The notes under the pieces: model-generated
The model's database searches: none
What the model saw: only the letters and a program-made list of their open reading frames with translations
What the model was told of the DNA's origin: nothing
Made by a program: the position numbers and the translations under genes
Shown: in pieces, positions 41,763 to 51,033 of the stretch
Layout of the letters: each line of letters begins with the position of its first letter
Position numbering within the stretch: position 1 is the stretch's first letter
Source of the DNA: Neoroseomonas marina
GTDB lineage: Bacteria; Pseudomonadota; Alphaproteobacteria; Acetobacterales; Acetobacteraceae
Direction: 5' to 3'
Length of the DNA stretch: 64,000 nucleotides
Assembly: GCF_012927745.1 (NCBI RefSeq)
Contig: NZ_JABBKX010000002.1
Location: 927,394 to 991,393, forward strand

Positions 41763-43355
41763 TCACGCCTGTCGCTTGATGTTCCAGAAGACAGGTGGAC
41801 CTGCCAGCACGCCGTCCAGCTCCCGACGATAAGCCGTTGGCTGAAAGTACTGCCCGAGCGGGAGATACGGGACTTCGACGAAGGCAAGGCGCTGCATCTC
41901 CACAGCAATGCGCCGCTGCGCATCGAGGTCGGGCGCATCGATCCAGTCGGAGGCGAGATCCTCCATCCTTGGTATCGAAGGCCAGCCGAACCAGGCGCGT
42001 TCTCCACCACCCCGAACCAACTGATGCACCCCTGGATTCAGCAAATCCAGCGACGCGAAGCCCGTGTAGAAGCACGACCAGCCGCCGCGCTCGACGGGTT
42101 CACGGCTGGAACGGCGCTGCGCCACCGTGCCCCAGTCGGTCGCCACGTGATCCACATTGAGACCGAGGCGGCGGAACAGGTCCGACCCCACCTCGCCCGC
42201 CGCCTTGCCCGTTGGGAAATCCGCCGAGACCAGAGACACGATGCGCTCGCCGCGATATCCGGCCTCGCGGATCGCGTGACGAGAGCGCTCGAGGTCACGT
42301 GGAGCGGTGATGGCCTCGATCCCGGAGCCGGTGGCAAGCGGTGAGCCCGGCGGCCAGATGCCGACGCCGTCGCGCCAGGCGTCGGGCGCCGCACCTGCAA
42401 CTGCCGTCATGAAATCGGCCTGGTTCAGGGCACCCAGCAGAGCGCGACGTAGCGCGACGTTGTCGAATGGCGGCTGGAGGTGATTGAAGCGGCAGATGCT
42501 GATCGTTCCAAGCAACGGTGTCGTCACGACGGTCACATCGTCCCGGCGACGCAGCAGCGGCAGCAGATCGAAGGCAGGCTGTTCCCACCAATCGACCTCC
42601 CTGCGTTGCAAGGCAGCAGCGGCGGTCGCGGGATCGGGTAAGGTGTGCCATTCGACACGGTCGAGCCAGACGCGCTTCGGGCCCGCCGTCCATTCGGGAT
42701 TGCCGCCACTGCGAGGGCGATAGCCTTCGAATCTCTCGTAGACGGCGAGCGCCCCAGGCACTCTCTCCTCGGCGCGAAAGCAGAAGGGCCCGGAACCCAC
42801 GACGTCCGACTGTGGTTGCCACGGATCCGTGTTCGCGATGCGCTCGGGCATGATGGCGCAGATCGGGGAGGCCAGCTTTCCAAGCGCGTCGAGCATGGGC
42901 CCAAACGGCCGTGCGAGGCGGATCGTGAACGTCCGATCGTCGGCGGCCGAGATTTCGTCTGTCCGCATGGCCAGCAACTGACCAAGTGGATCGCGGCGCC
43001 ACCAGCGCCGGATGGAGGCAACGCAATCGCGGGCGCGCACCCTTTCACCATCGTGAAAAGCAAGCCCATCGCGCAACCGAAAGGTCCAACGCCGTCCCTC
43101 GTCCTCAACCAAATGGCCTTCGACCATCTGTGGGACCGGACGTAGCGACGCATCCAGGCCGTAAAGCGTATCGTAGACGAGGAGCGCGTGATTGCGTGTC
43201 ACGTAGGCACTCGTGACGATGGGGTCGAGGATGGTGAGATCCGCTTGCGGGACGAAGCGGAGTGTCCGCGCGCGAACGGGCTGCGCCCTGGTCGCAGGTG
43301 CAGGGAGAACAAGCGCGGTCGAAACCGCATGGATCAGGCGCCGACGACTCGTCAT
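41763..43355 (-). CDS. family 5 (peptide/nickel-type) periplasmic binding protein, orphan
   Basis: This 530-residue protein has a signal segment (TSRRRLIHAVSTALVLPAPA) and the family 5 fold: RTLRFVPQADLTILDPIVTS, then WTFRLRDGLAFHDGERVRAR, and DVVGSGPFCF. ATG at 43355 or 43382 is possible; neither has a strong ribosome-binding site. No permease or ATPase gene is adjacent, so it must use a carrier encoded elsewhere. The dipeptide carrier at 51-55 kb is a candidate. It is divergent from the AraC-type regulator at 43579. Confidence 0.88.
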   Translation of the reverse strand: MTSRRRLIHAVSTALVLPAPATRAQPVRARTLRFVPQADLTILDPIVTSAYVTRNHALLVYDTLYGLDASLRPVPQMVEGHLVEDEGRRWTFRLRDGLAFHDGERVRARDCVASIRRWWRRDPLGQLLAMRTDEISAADDRTFTIRLARPFGPMLDALGKLASPICAIMPERIANTDPWQPQSDVVGSGPFCFRAEERVPGALAVYERFEGYRPRSGGNPEWTAGPKRVWLDRVEWHTLPDPATAAAALQRREVDWWEQPAFDLLPLLRRRDDVTVVTTPLLGTISICRFNHLQPPFDNVALRRALLGALNQADFMTAVAGAAPDAWRDGVGIWPPGSPLATGSGIEAITAPRDLERSRHAIREAGYRGERIVSLVSADFPTGKAAGEVGSDLFRRLGLNVDHVATDWGTVAQRRSSREPVERGGWSCFYTGFASLDLLNPGVHQLVRGGGERAWFGWPSIPRMEDLASDWIDAPDLDAQRRIAVEMQRLAFVEVPYLPLGQYFQPTAYRRELDGVLAGPPVFWNIKRQA

Positions 43356-43578
43356 GGCTCGCTTCAGCTCAGGCGACGACATTGCTTGCCGGTCATCTTT
43401 CGGCACATGGGCCCCGCAGCAGTGTCCGTCGCCTTGCGCCACATGGGTGGCGCACATCTCCCATAACGGGCATTGGTCGCCCCACCAACACGAGTTGGCG
43501 TAGGATGGCTGCGTGCGGCTAAGGTATTCCGCAAGCGAAGGCCTGAAGGGTGGGCCGTCCGGCCATCATGTGTGACCC

Positions 43579-44700
43579 ATGATCCAGTGGAGGGACAGCG
43601 CGTCGATCGCCCGCGTTGAAGTGTCATCGGTGAGTGTATTGGACAGGGAGGCGGGCAATGGCGCGCACTCGCGCGGTTCGTCGCCCTTACGTTCCGTCGT
43701 CTTCTCGACCCTCGACCTGCCTCGCGCGCAGCAGTTCGAAGCCTGGCACGATTCCAGCGCCGGCACGGTCGACACGAGGTCGATGCCGGACGCGGCGGCC
43801 GGCTTTCCTGCGCGGCGCGAAGCCTGGGCTCTCGGCTCACTCGCTTTCGCCGCAATGCAGGCGCCCGCTGCGCAGCTGTCGCGGACGGCCGCGCAGGCTC
43901 GCCGCGGCTCACTCGACCATTGGATGATCAGTATCGCCAGGCGTGGTGAGCGAAGCGCCAGTGCAGGCGGCACGTCACTGGTGTTGCCGGCTGGTCTGGT
44001 GAGCGTCTCCTCGCTCGACGAGGTCTTTGTCTCGGAGCGGACGGATATCGATTGGCTCTGTCTCTTTGTCCCGCGCGAAGTCGTGCCAGAGGTCGGCCCC
44101 GCGCTGAACGCCTTGCGCAACAGATCACTCGACACGCCTATGGGGCGAATCCTGGCAGCCTATCTCCGGCAGGTTGCCCTGGAGTTGCCAAAGCTCGACA
44201 CCTCGGAGGTACCTCGCCTGGTCGAAGCGACGCGCGCGATGATCACCGCAGCCGTCGCGCCCTCGACCGATACCTTGGCGGCGGCGGCAGCGCCGATCGA
44301 GACGGTGCAGATTGCCCGCATCAGGACGTTGATCCGTCAACACCTGAGCTCTGCAACACTCGGCCCCGAGCGGCTCTGCCGTCTCGCAGGCGTCTCGCGC
44401 TCGGCGCTTTACCGTCTGTTCGCATCGCAGGGCGGCGTCGCGCACTGCATCCAGGTTGAGCGGCTGCGTGCGACGTCCCGCGCCCTGGCCAATCCGGAGG
44501 AGCGGCGGAGCATCGCCAAGATCGCACAGGACGCGGGCTTCTTCGAGCATTCGACGTTCAGCCGCACTTTCCGACGGTGGTTCGGCTGCACGCCGAGTGA
44601 GTTTCGGATCGCTGCAATGGCGGGACACATCGTTCCCATGATGTCCACCAAGCCAGGTCCGAGGCCCCTCGATTTGGTGGATGTGCTGCGCCGGCTCTGA
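43579..44700 (+). CDS. AraC-family transcriptional regulator
   Basis: This 373-residue protein has a C-terminal AraC HTH pair (about 250-345: LGPERLCRLAGVSRSALYRL and IAKIAQDAGFFEHSTFSRTF, then RRWFGCTPSEFR). The N-terminal half (50-215) resembles the AraC-binding-like sensing domain of the SLDHWMISIARRGE type. The start is uncertain; several in-frame codons before residue 40 could serve. It probably controls the divergent binding-protein gene. A 28-residue tail follows the HTH. Confidence 0.9.
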   Translation: MIQWRDSASIARVEVSSVSVLDREAGNGAHSRGSSPLRSVVFSTLDLPRAQQFEAWHDSSAGTVDTRSMPDAAAGFPARREAWALGSLAFAAMQAPAAQLSRTAAQARRGSLDHWMISIARRGERSASAGGTSLVLPAGLVSVSSLDEVFVSERTDIDWLCLFVPREVVPEVGPALNALRNRSLDTPMGRILAAYLRQVALELPKLDTSEVPRLVEATRAMITAAVAPSTDTLAAAAAPIETVQIARIRTLIRQHLSSATLGPERLCRLAGVSRSALYRLFASQGGVAHCIQVERLRATSRALANPEERRSIAKIAQDAGFFEHSTFSRTFRRWFGCTPSEFRIAAMAGHIVPMMSTKPGPRPLDLVDVLRRL

Positions 44701-44842
44701 GCCTGTCGCCGGCATATCCGAGCGATCCTGCCACGCCGCGCCATCGACCTGCCGAGAAGGGCGCTAGGTCCTGTCAGGACCAGCGCAGGGCGTTGGGGTT
44801 CGTCTGGCGGCACGCGGTCGCGGCGGCGCCGAGTCGGACTCG

Positions 44843-45000
44843 GATGGCCGCCGAGAAGATCGGCCGGCGGGCGCGGCTGATGGACCTCGAGCCGCGCTAT
44901 GTCGACGTCACGACCGGCCGTTGGCAGGCGTACACGAAGCAGGAGGCTACGCTTGCGGAGGATGGTCGCACCTTCGCCGAGGTGCGGGCGGAGCGACTGG
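44843..45000 (+). pseudogene. C-terminal fragment of a DNA modification methylase
   Basis: The translation MAAEKIGRRARLMDLEPRYV continues DVTTGRWQAYTKQEATLAED and GRTFAEVRAERLG. This matches the C-terminal end of COG0863-type DNA methyltransferases (IAAEktGR.ar..EldPrYvDv..rRWq). Motifs for SAM binding and catalysis are absent, so only the tail survives. Such genes travel with prophages and plasmids. The remaining 370 bases up to the large gene at 45373 are comparatively AT-rich and hold no gene I can name. Confidence 0.75.
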
Positions 45001-45372
45001 GAGGACCCGCCGAGCGGTCTTTCGGCACGGTCGCTCAAACGTAAGCGGAGGGCGCGGTTGTGAGAGGGCCGCGCAAGCGCCGCCGGCCGAGCGGTGACGA
45101 CGAGGGCGGCCAGACACGGCCGTCCACTCTGACGCGCTGACCGTAGCGCCAAGGCAGCAACTCCAACCTCCATCTGAGAGATCAGTTTGGAGAATTTGCT
45201 ACTGCCCAATGAGCGTCAGCCAGGAACAAGTAGCTTGGCTAGGCATTACAAGAACATTCGGATCAGAATTCTTCTGGGTTTGAAGAGAACGCGTCTATTG
45301 GTGCGGAATTCACGTCACGCGAGAGCTGGTGGGGCTATATGGAGGTGAAACTTTGCACGGTAGGCTGGCTGG

Positions 45373-48300
45373 ATGCAGATTCTCAGAGTCTCGGGTCGAC
45401 ACCTTCGCGCATGGCTGGTGCTGACTTCCCTGGTCTTGGCATTTGCAACGGCTTCCTTTGCAAGCATGCCGTCCGAGCAGGTCCGCGGGTTCACAGACGA
45501 GGCAAACCCTTGGGGCATCGCCATTTCGCCCGACGGAACCCGGATTGCGGTCTCCGTTCTGACCGGTGACGATCAACGTGGCCAGCAGGCATGGTTCCAG
45601 CTGCGACGGGTTGCGATCCATGATGCTCAGGATGGGCGTCTTCTGAGGGTAGTTGGGCCTGACTTCACCCCCTCCGGGCCGTTCGCCTTCACTCCAGACG
45701 GCCGGCACCTCCTCACTGTTCGGAGATGCCTGACTGAGGAGGAGTGTCGTCGTCCGTATAATCCGGAGACCCCCGTCCTCATCGTCGCAACCAACCTTGA
45801 GACCGGCGCGGAGGACGTCAGGCACGCGAGCCGCCTGGGGAGCTTCAACAGTCTCGTCTACGACTCAAGAAACCCGAGGCGCCTCCTCGCGTCGGGGTCT
45901 TCGTTCATCAACAACCAGTTTTCGTCGTTCCTCGCGACGATCGAGCTTCCGTTGGCTGTCGGCGAAGCCTCGAAGGAAGAGGTCCTGCATCGCTGGAGAC
46001 AGGGGGATGGGTACGTCAGAGCCGCCCTGGGCGGTTCGATCGACACCCAGGTCCTGTTCTCCGGGGGGGCTTCCGACTACACTATTCCTGGGCTGCCGAA
46101 TGAGGTGAGGGCGCTTCCTCCGGTGGGACGCTTGGGTACGTTGCGCTTATTCACCTGGACTGCGGGAGCCCCAGGAGCTGCGCCGCGCGTGGCCGTTGTT
46201 CCGCTGGGTCTCAAGGAACGCCCGTCGTGGCGCATAGCGTTGCCGTTCGCAGCCTCGGCTGACGGGCAGAGGATCTTGTTGGCGGCCACGGTGCCCGGAA
46301 GATCGATCCTTTCGTATGGAGCAGGGATTGGCTCCTTCGGGCTCTCGACCGATCTCTTTCTTCTCGAGGACGGACGGGCGACCCGGCTGACCCGCCTGTG
46401 CGGGATCATCCAGCATGCAGCGATCACGCCGGATGGTCGGACGGCAGCGATCATGGCCGGCTATGCCCTGACCAGGCAGCGCACATTCACACCTAGCGAG
46501 ATTTACGCGTTCAGGGTGGATGATGCAGCGGGACCTCATGGATCCTTGCCGGTGCCGAGCGGCATCCTCGCGACGCGGTTCGGATCGAGCGTCGAGGAAG
46601 TTTCGGCTCGGCAATCCGAAGCCGCATGCTCGGAGACATGGCCTGATCCCCCGGCCGGACGCATCAGCGCTAGCGAGCTGCTTCGGCGTGTCTCCCTGAT
46701 CGCTGAGCGGCGATCGATCGCGGACAGCGACGCCATCCGAGACGCGTTGCAGGTCCATCTCGATCCCGCCCCGACAACCAGCGCCGGGTACACGCGCTAT
46801 GACCTGCGAGGGGAGGACATCGCCTTCATTCCCACAGAGCGAAACGCTTACGGGAACTCGTATTCCAGGACCGACCAGCGCATCCAGAACGGTGCGGCGA
46901 CGTCCTATGCGCTGTCCTTGCGCCTGGCATACTCCGGACCATGCGTCACGACACAGGACGTCGTTGCCGCGCTGGGAGCAGGCTTCCGGGATGAGCGGGA
47001 TCCGTTCGGCGGCCCCGTCCTGTTGCATCACATGCATGGTCGTCCCGTCGGAGAGGGTAGAAGTGACGTCCAGACGATGGTCTACGACCTCAGCTCCGGC
47101 ACGACGGATCTGAAGCTCAAGTTCGTGTTCGGAATGGAGCGCTGTGCCGAGAGTCTCGAGTTTCGCCAGTCGTCTCGCATCGTATCGACCTCGCTTGAGA
47201 CACCGCTGGCGAGGCAGTGTCGGAACGCACCCAGCATCGAATGTCTGGTCCAGGTCGGGTTGTCGGCCTCTTCCGACGTGATGCCCGAGGCTGCCTTTTC
47301 AGAGTTGGCTCTCGGACTTGCGCGGGCGGGACGCATTTTCGAGGCCAAAGATTTGGCGGCGCGCATCAGCACGAGTTGGACCCGCGAAAGGTCGCTTGGG
47401 CTGATCGCAGAGACAGAGGTGCTCGCTGCGGCGCGCGCCGATCCGTCACGGGCAGCCGACCTGACCTTCGTGGAAGCCACAGCGGCTCAAGCCCAGAACC
47501 CAAGCCAGGCGCGCCTCCTGCTCTATGGTCGCATTGCCCGGGACCTGGTCGGAACTGAGCGTGTCGATCCGCCAATTGGGTACGTCGCCGAACGTCTGGG
47601 GGCCTTGTTACGCGGGAACCCCCCGAGGGAAGCCAACGCCACGCTCAACGAGATCGTATCCCGCTGGCGCGCGATGATCCCGAGCCTTCCCAGTTCGAGC
47701 CGGGACCTGCGCGTAGCCACGCAACAGGGCGCGCAGCAGATGCTCGCTCCCATACTCCTTGCACAAGGAGACCGGGCAGGAGCTGAAGCGGCCCTGGAGA
47801 GCGCGATCGCCATTGGCGGGATGCTTCCTCACATCGTTGCGGAAGGATGGGCGCATCTTGGAAATGCTGAACGCACGATGGCCATCGAGGATGGCCTGAG
47901 TCCACCGCGGCCTACCACGTACACAACTCTTGCCGCGGCGATGAGGCGGAACGGAGATCCTCATGACGAGATCCTGCCGATCCTCCGGCGGGCATTTGAA
48001 GTCAGTTCCGGAATTCCGGTCGAGATCATCCGATCGGTTCGAGACCTGGGTTACCCTGGCGAGGCTTGCGGCATGGCCGAGGCAGCGTCGCTGCGGATAT
48101 CCGCGGCGCCCCGGGCGACTCAGTCAGCGTTGTCCGCGACAGTCGCAGAGATTTGGCTCGATCTGGGAGACAGGACCGCAGCAAGCAGGTTTCTGACCCA
48201 GGCCATCGATCTCAGGGACCCCACTACTCCGATGGCCTATACGACCGCCATCGGTCTCTATCGTCTTGGCGACCGTCAGCGCTTCGAAGACGTTGTCGCG

Positions 48301-48735
48301 ATGCTGAACCGCCAGGGACGCATGTCGCTTTGGCAATCTCTCCTGAGGGACCCGAGGATCGAGGTCAACCGCGAATGGGTCGAGCGGGGCGAAGAGGGAG
48401 GAGAGGACACGCGGGCGTTCCTCGTCGCGACCCTCGCTCTACGCTATCTCGGCGAACATCGCCATGCCGAAGCCGGGGCGGCCGCCAGAGAGGCCTACCA
48501 AGCCTACCAGAGGATCTCCCGCGAAGACATTAGTCGCCACGCCGCCCTCCTTCGGATCGACAGCTTTCTCAGTGACGCCGCATCGCTGGCCTGGGCGTCC
48601 GGCGATCAGGAACTGGCGGCCGAGATCATGCGGAGGCTGGTCGCCGTTGCGTTCCAAGGCGGTCCAAACGCGGCGGCCAACCTCGTGCAGGTTGCGGTGT
48701 TCTGGAAGCGGAGGATGCCTGAACTCACCCTTTGA
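45373..48735 (+). CDS. 1120-residue exported protein: beta-propeller-like N-terminus and helical-repeat C-terminus
   Basis: I do not recognise this as a named protein. Residues 1-31 form a signal peptide (hydrophobic AWLVLTSLVLAFATASFA). Residues about 40-430 contain repeated strands with SPDG (52-55), TPDG (107-110) and TPDG (352-355), the hallmark of WD40/PD40-type beta-propellers. After a mixed segment (about 440-620), the rest (640-1115) is alpha-helical with TPR-like pairs such as LARAGRIFEAKDLAARI and LGDRTAASRFLTQAI. Overall it looks like a periplasmic or surface binding scaffold. The in-frame stop at 45361-45363 fixes the start at 45373. It is isolated, between a methylase fragment and a toxin/glycohydrolase locus, and uses somewhat less extreme GC than its neighbours. 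Confidence 0.8.
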   Translation: MQILRVSGRHLRAWLVLTSLVLAFATASFASMPSEQVRGFTDEANPWGIAISPDGTRIAVSVLTGDDQRGQQAWFQLRRVAIHDAQDGRLLRVVGPDFTPSGPFAFTPDGRHLLTVRRCLTEEECRRPYNPETPVLIVATNLETGAEDVRHASRLGSFNSLVYDSRNPRRLLASGSSFINNQFSSFLATIELPLAVGEASKEEVLHRWRQGDGYVRAALGGSIDTQVLFSGGASDYTIPGLPNEVRALPPVGRLGTLRLFTWTAGAPGAAPRVAVVPLGLKERPSWRIALPFAASADGQRILLAATVPGRSILSYGAGIGSFGLSTDLFLLEDGRATRLTRLCGIIQHAAITPDGRTAAIMAGYALTRQRTFTPSEIYAFRVDDAAGPHGSLPVPSGILATRFGSSVEEVSARQSEAACSETWPDPPAGRISASELLRRVSLIAERRSIADSDAIRDALQVHLDPAPTTSAGYTRYDLRGEDIAFIPTERNAYGNSYSRTDQRIQNGAATSYALSLRLAYSGPCVTTQDVVAALGAGFRDERDPFGGPVLLHHMHGRPVGEGRSDVQTMVYDLSSGTTDLKLKFVFGMERCAESLEFRQSSRIVSTSLETPLARQCRNAPSIECLVQVGLSASSDVMPEAAFSELALGLARAGRIFEAKDLAARISTSWTRERSLGLIAETEVLAAARADPSRAADLTFVEATAAQAQNPSQARLLLYGRIARDLVGTERVDPPIGYVAERLGALLRGNPPREANATLNEIVSRWRAMIPSLPSSSRDLRVATQQGAQQMLAPILLAQGDRAGAEAALESAIAIGGMLPHIVAEGWAHLGNAERTMAIEDGLSPPRPTTYTTLAAAMRRNGDPHDEILPILRRAFEVSSGIPVEIIRSVRDLGYPGEACGMAEAASLRISAAPRATQSALSATVAEIWLDLGDRTAASRFLTQAIDLRDPTTPMAYTTAIGLYRLGDRQRFEDVVAMLNRQGRMSLWQSLLRDPRIEVNREWVERGEEGGEDTRAFLVATLALRYLGEHRHAEAGAAAREAYQAYQRISREDISRHAALLRIDSFLSDAASLAWASGDQELAAEIMRRLVAVAFQGGPNAAANLVQVAVFWKRRMPELTL

Positions 48736-49113
48736 CGGTACCGCTTAGGACGGCGCGATGGCAGTCACTTCGCTTCTGTCAGCGTCGAGCCACCGCCTGT
48801 AGGCGGCGGATGGCTCGGTCTCGCTATCGCGGCCTAGGTGCTCGGACATGGCGCCTCGCTTGGGTGGTGCGCCAAAGTTACAGGGGATGTCGAACGACGC
48901 TACCGCGGACTTCTTCTGGATGCTTGAGCGCGGCTTGTTCGGCGGTACGGACGGCAGAGCATTGGATCATCTCGCAGACAGATGCGTCATGTCAGCCAGC
49001 GTACCCCTTCAGAGGGTGTTGGTGATTCAGCGATGCTGCGCGCAGGGCGAACTGGGGCTCGCGTCCCGAGGCAGCCGCGGCGCTCAAATGCGCCTACGTA
49101 AGTTAGCGGCGCA
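48736..49113. other. 380-base gap without a supported gene
   Basis: A 101-codon plus-strand frame (48848-49153) crosses the gap and includes ATADFFWMLERGLFGG, but it runs into the vapC remnant on the other strand and has no recognisable domain. It is probably noncoding or decayed. Confidence 0.4.
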
Positions 49114-49518
49114 TCAGGGCCCTTGCGCGATCGACGGCACGGTCGGGAAGTAGTTGCGGTAGCGGCGCACGTCGCGGGTCAGCAGGGGCTGGCTGGCGAC
49201 AGTGGCATGTGCACCGATGAAGAAGTCCGGTAGGACACCGGTGCGACCGCCGTCGCTGGCGCGGTATCGTTGGAAAGCCTTGCCCGCGAGGAATTGGGCC
49301 TCACGGGGGATGGGCGCCAGCTCGATCTGAGCCGTGCCGAGAACGGGGTCGACCTCCTCGATCCGGCGGAACCCCTCTGCGAACTCGGCATAGTTCGGGT
49401 CGTTGATCAGCAACGGCCCGAGGATCGATGCCGCCTCAAGTTGCCGCTGCGACCAATCGGCCTAGGTCGCATCGTCAATGGCAAGGCCGAGTAGGATGTT
49501 GGTATCGACCAACGTTAC
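49114..49518 (-). pseudogene. vapC: VapC-type PIN-domain toxin gene with an in-frame amber stop
   Basis: Reading through one TAG gives a nearly complete PIN-domain toxin: VTLVDTNILLGLAIDDAT, stop, ADWSQRQLEAASILGPLLIN, then DPNYAEFAEGF, PIPREAQFLAGKAF, VLPDFFIGAHA and LLTRDVRRYRNYFP. The acidic residues of the RNase site (VDTN, YAEF, LPDF, TRD) are all present. The stop at 49462-49464 lies where a tryptophan codon (TGG) would be plausible. The usual ATG start and the vapB antitoxin are missing. Instead the N-terminal codons are in frame with the upstream glycohydrolase, so the toxin is probably inactive. Confidence 0.85.
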
Positions 49519-50391
49519 GTCACGGCTCGGCCAGGCCGATCGCCCGACCGCCGCGCCAAGCAGGGCGCCTGCAATCGTCGCATTGGTGTCGGTGTCGCCG
49601 CCCTGTCCGACGATGGTGACCAGGGCCTGCTCGACGTCGGTCCCGCGAACCAGGGACCGGAACGCATGCTGCAGGGCGACGAGCACCCAGCCCTGCTGCT
49701 CCATGGCGTCCGGCAGGGGCGCGTCGCCGCAGGCCGCGCGCAGGGCTTCACGCACCGCCGCGCTACCCTCGGCCGCGTCCAGCGCAGCATCGACCATGGC
49801 GCCGCGATCCCCGCCCGCGACACCGGTCGCGATGGCCGCCGCCATGGCGGCACAGGCGGCCGCGCAGACCGGGTGGGGGTGGGTCAGCCGGGAATCCTCC
49901 GCCGCCGTTGCCGCAGCCTCTGCGGGGCTGCGCGCCCAGATGCCAATCGCGGCGATGCGCATCAGCGAGCCGTTGGCCTGGCTGACGGGATTGGCGGCCT
50001 GCCGCGCCGCGGCCGCCCGTTGCCCGGCCGGCGCTGTCCCCGCCGCCCTCAGCGCTCGCGCGGTCGTGGTCCCCATGTCGCAGGGCCCCGACCGATACCA
50101 GTGCGCATAGGCCGTCACGACATTCTCGGGGTCGTAGCTGTCGGCATCGGCGAGGACGCGGGCGAGCGCCAGGGCCAGTTCGGTGTCATCGGTCGGCTGG
50201 CCGGCGAGGGTGTTCCAGGTGCCGCCATCGGCGAGGTCACGCACCCCGCCGGGATAGCGCCGTCTGATGTCGGCGGGACTCTGAAACTCGACCAGGGCGC
50301 CGAGGGCGTCGCCGATCGCCTGTCCCAGCAGGCAGCCCTGGGCGCGGTCGAGCATCTTGCCGGGGTCTGCCACCGTGTTTGCCGTCGTCAT
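49462..50391 (-). CDS. ADP-ribosylglycohydrolase (DraG-like), 3' end fused to vapC start
   Basis: This 309-codon frame encodes the all-helical ADP-ribosylglycohydrolase fold, with the metal motifs GQPTDDTELALAL (about residues 64-76) and GQGGDTDTNATIAGALLGA near the C-terminus. These enzymes remove ADP-ribose from proteins or small molecules. After AVGRSAWPSRD the frame continues into VTLVDTNILLGLAIDDAT, which belongs to VapC. The last helical segment normally following GALLGA is therefore replaced by 18 foreign residues. Activity is possible because the metal ligands remain. The gene upstream (50394) ends two bases before its start. Confidence 0.85.
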   Translation of the reverse strand: MTTANTVADPGKMLDRAQGCLLGQAIGDALGALVEFQSPADIRRRYPGGVRDLADGGTWNTLAGQPTDDTELALALARVLADADSYDPENVVTAYAHWYRSGPCDMGTTTARALRAAGTAPAGQRAAAARQAANPVSQANGSLMRIAAIGIWARSPAEAAATAAEDSRLTHPHPVCAAACAAMAAAIATGVAGGDRGAMVDAALDAAEGSAAVREALRAACGDAPLPDAMEQQGWVLVALQHAFRSLVRGTDVEQALVTIVGQGGDTDTNATIAGALLGAAVGRSAWPSRDVTLVDTNILLGLAIDDAT

Positions 50392-50393
50392 GT

Positions 50394-50723
50394 TCAGTGC
50401 CGATAGGACCCGGATCGACCATGCCCCGCGGCCGGAACGTTGGGGAGAGGCTCCTCCTGCGTCACAGGCCCATCACTGACCAAGACGAAATCCTCGGGAG
50501 AGAACATGAAGCGGTCCCGGCGGCAGGGCACCGCGCCGGAGAAGTCCAGCATGATCCTGTCCTCAATCAGCGCCGCAGCGCAGGCGTAGTGCCAATTGGT
50601 GCGCTGGGTGGTGACAAAGGCCTGAGTAGCGCAGCCCGGCAGGTCGGGCACCACGGGGTCCGGCCCGAACTGGGGATAGAACACCACGTCCGCATGCAGT
50701 ACACCGCCGGATGGCAATCTCAT
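50394..50723 (-). CDS. hypothetical protein upstream of the glycohydrolase
   Basis: This 109-residue protein starts MRLPSGGVLHADVVFYPQFG and contains WHYACAAALIEDRIMLDFSG and PEDFVLVSDGPVTQ. I do not recognise the family. It ends two bases before the DraG-like start on the same strand, so the pair may form an operon. As DraG-type enzymes often oppose an ADP-ribosyltransferase, a transferase partner would be attractive, but no such motif is visible and the protein is short. Confidence 0.45.
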   Translation of the reverse strand: MRLPSGGVLHADVVFYPQFGPDPVVPDLPGCATQAFVTTQRTNWHYACAAALIEDRIMLDFSGAVPCRRDRFMFSPEDFVLVSDGPVTQEEPLPNVPAAGHGRSGSYRH

Positions 50724-50739
50724 CGATCTCGGAAGGCAG

Positions 50740-51033
50740 TTGCTCGAGGCGATTGCCGAAGAGGAGCGTCTCGTCGCGCCGTATTACCGGCTGGTGCGCT
50801 TCACCTATCCGCCGGATCTTGCGGTGCGGCTGGATGCTCTGGCCGAGCAGCAAGAAGCGCTGCGGCAGCACATCGGCAGCCTACCCGCCACTACCTTACC
50901 GGGCCTGCAAGCGAAAGCCCGCGTCATGATGCTGTGGCTCGCACCCGACGGCGAGGTGCCGGTCGACACGTACGATGCTGACGCCGTGTTCGCGTGGTCG
51001 CTGTGCCGCGATCTACTCAATCCAGGGAGGTGA
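50740..51033 (+). CDS. small hypothetical protein, possibly 5'-truncated
   Basis: From a TTG at 50740 the frame encodes 97 residues including VRLDALAEQQEALRQHIGSL, LQAKARVMMLWLAPDG and the C-terminal DADAVFAWSLCRDLL. The frame is open upstream (PPDGNLIDLGRQ), overlapping the divergent gene at 50394-50723, so the true start may have been lost in a rearrangement. A fragment of the same kind occurs at about 40980-41030. Function unknown. Confidence 0.5.
   Translation: MLEAIAEEERLVAPYYRLVRFTYPPDLAVRLDALAEQQEALRQHIGSLPATTLPGLQAKARVMMLWLAPDGEVPVDTYDADAVFAWSLCRDLLNPGR

Noticed and set aside
45282..45300. GAAGAGAACGCGTCTATT upstream of the 1120-residue gene, similar to the IclR palindrome
   Set aside because: It lacks two bases in the centre, so the GAAC/GTTC symmetry is broken; probably coincidence, though worth including in a motif scan.
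48848..49153. 101-codon plus-strand frame before the vapC remnant
   Set aside because: Runs antisense into vapC and has no recognisable domain.
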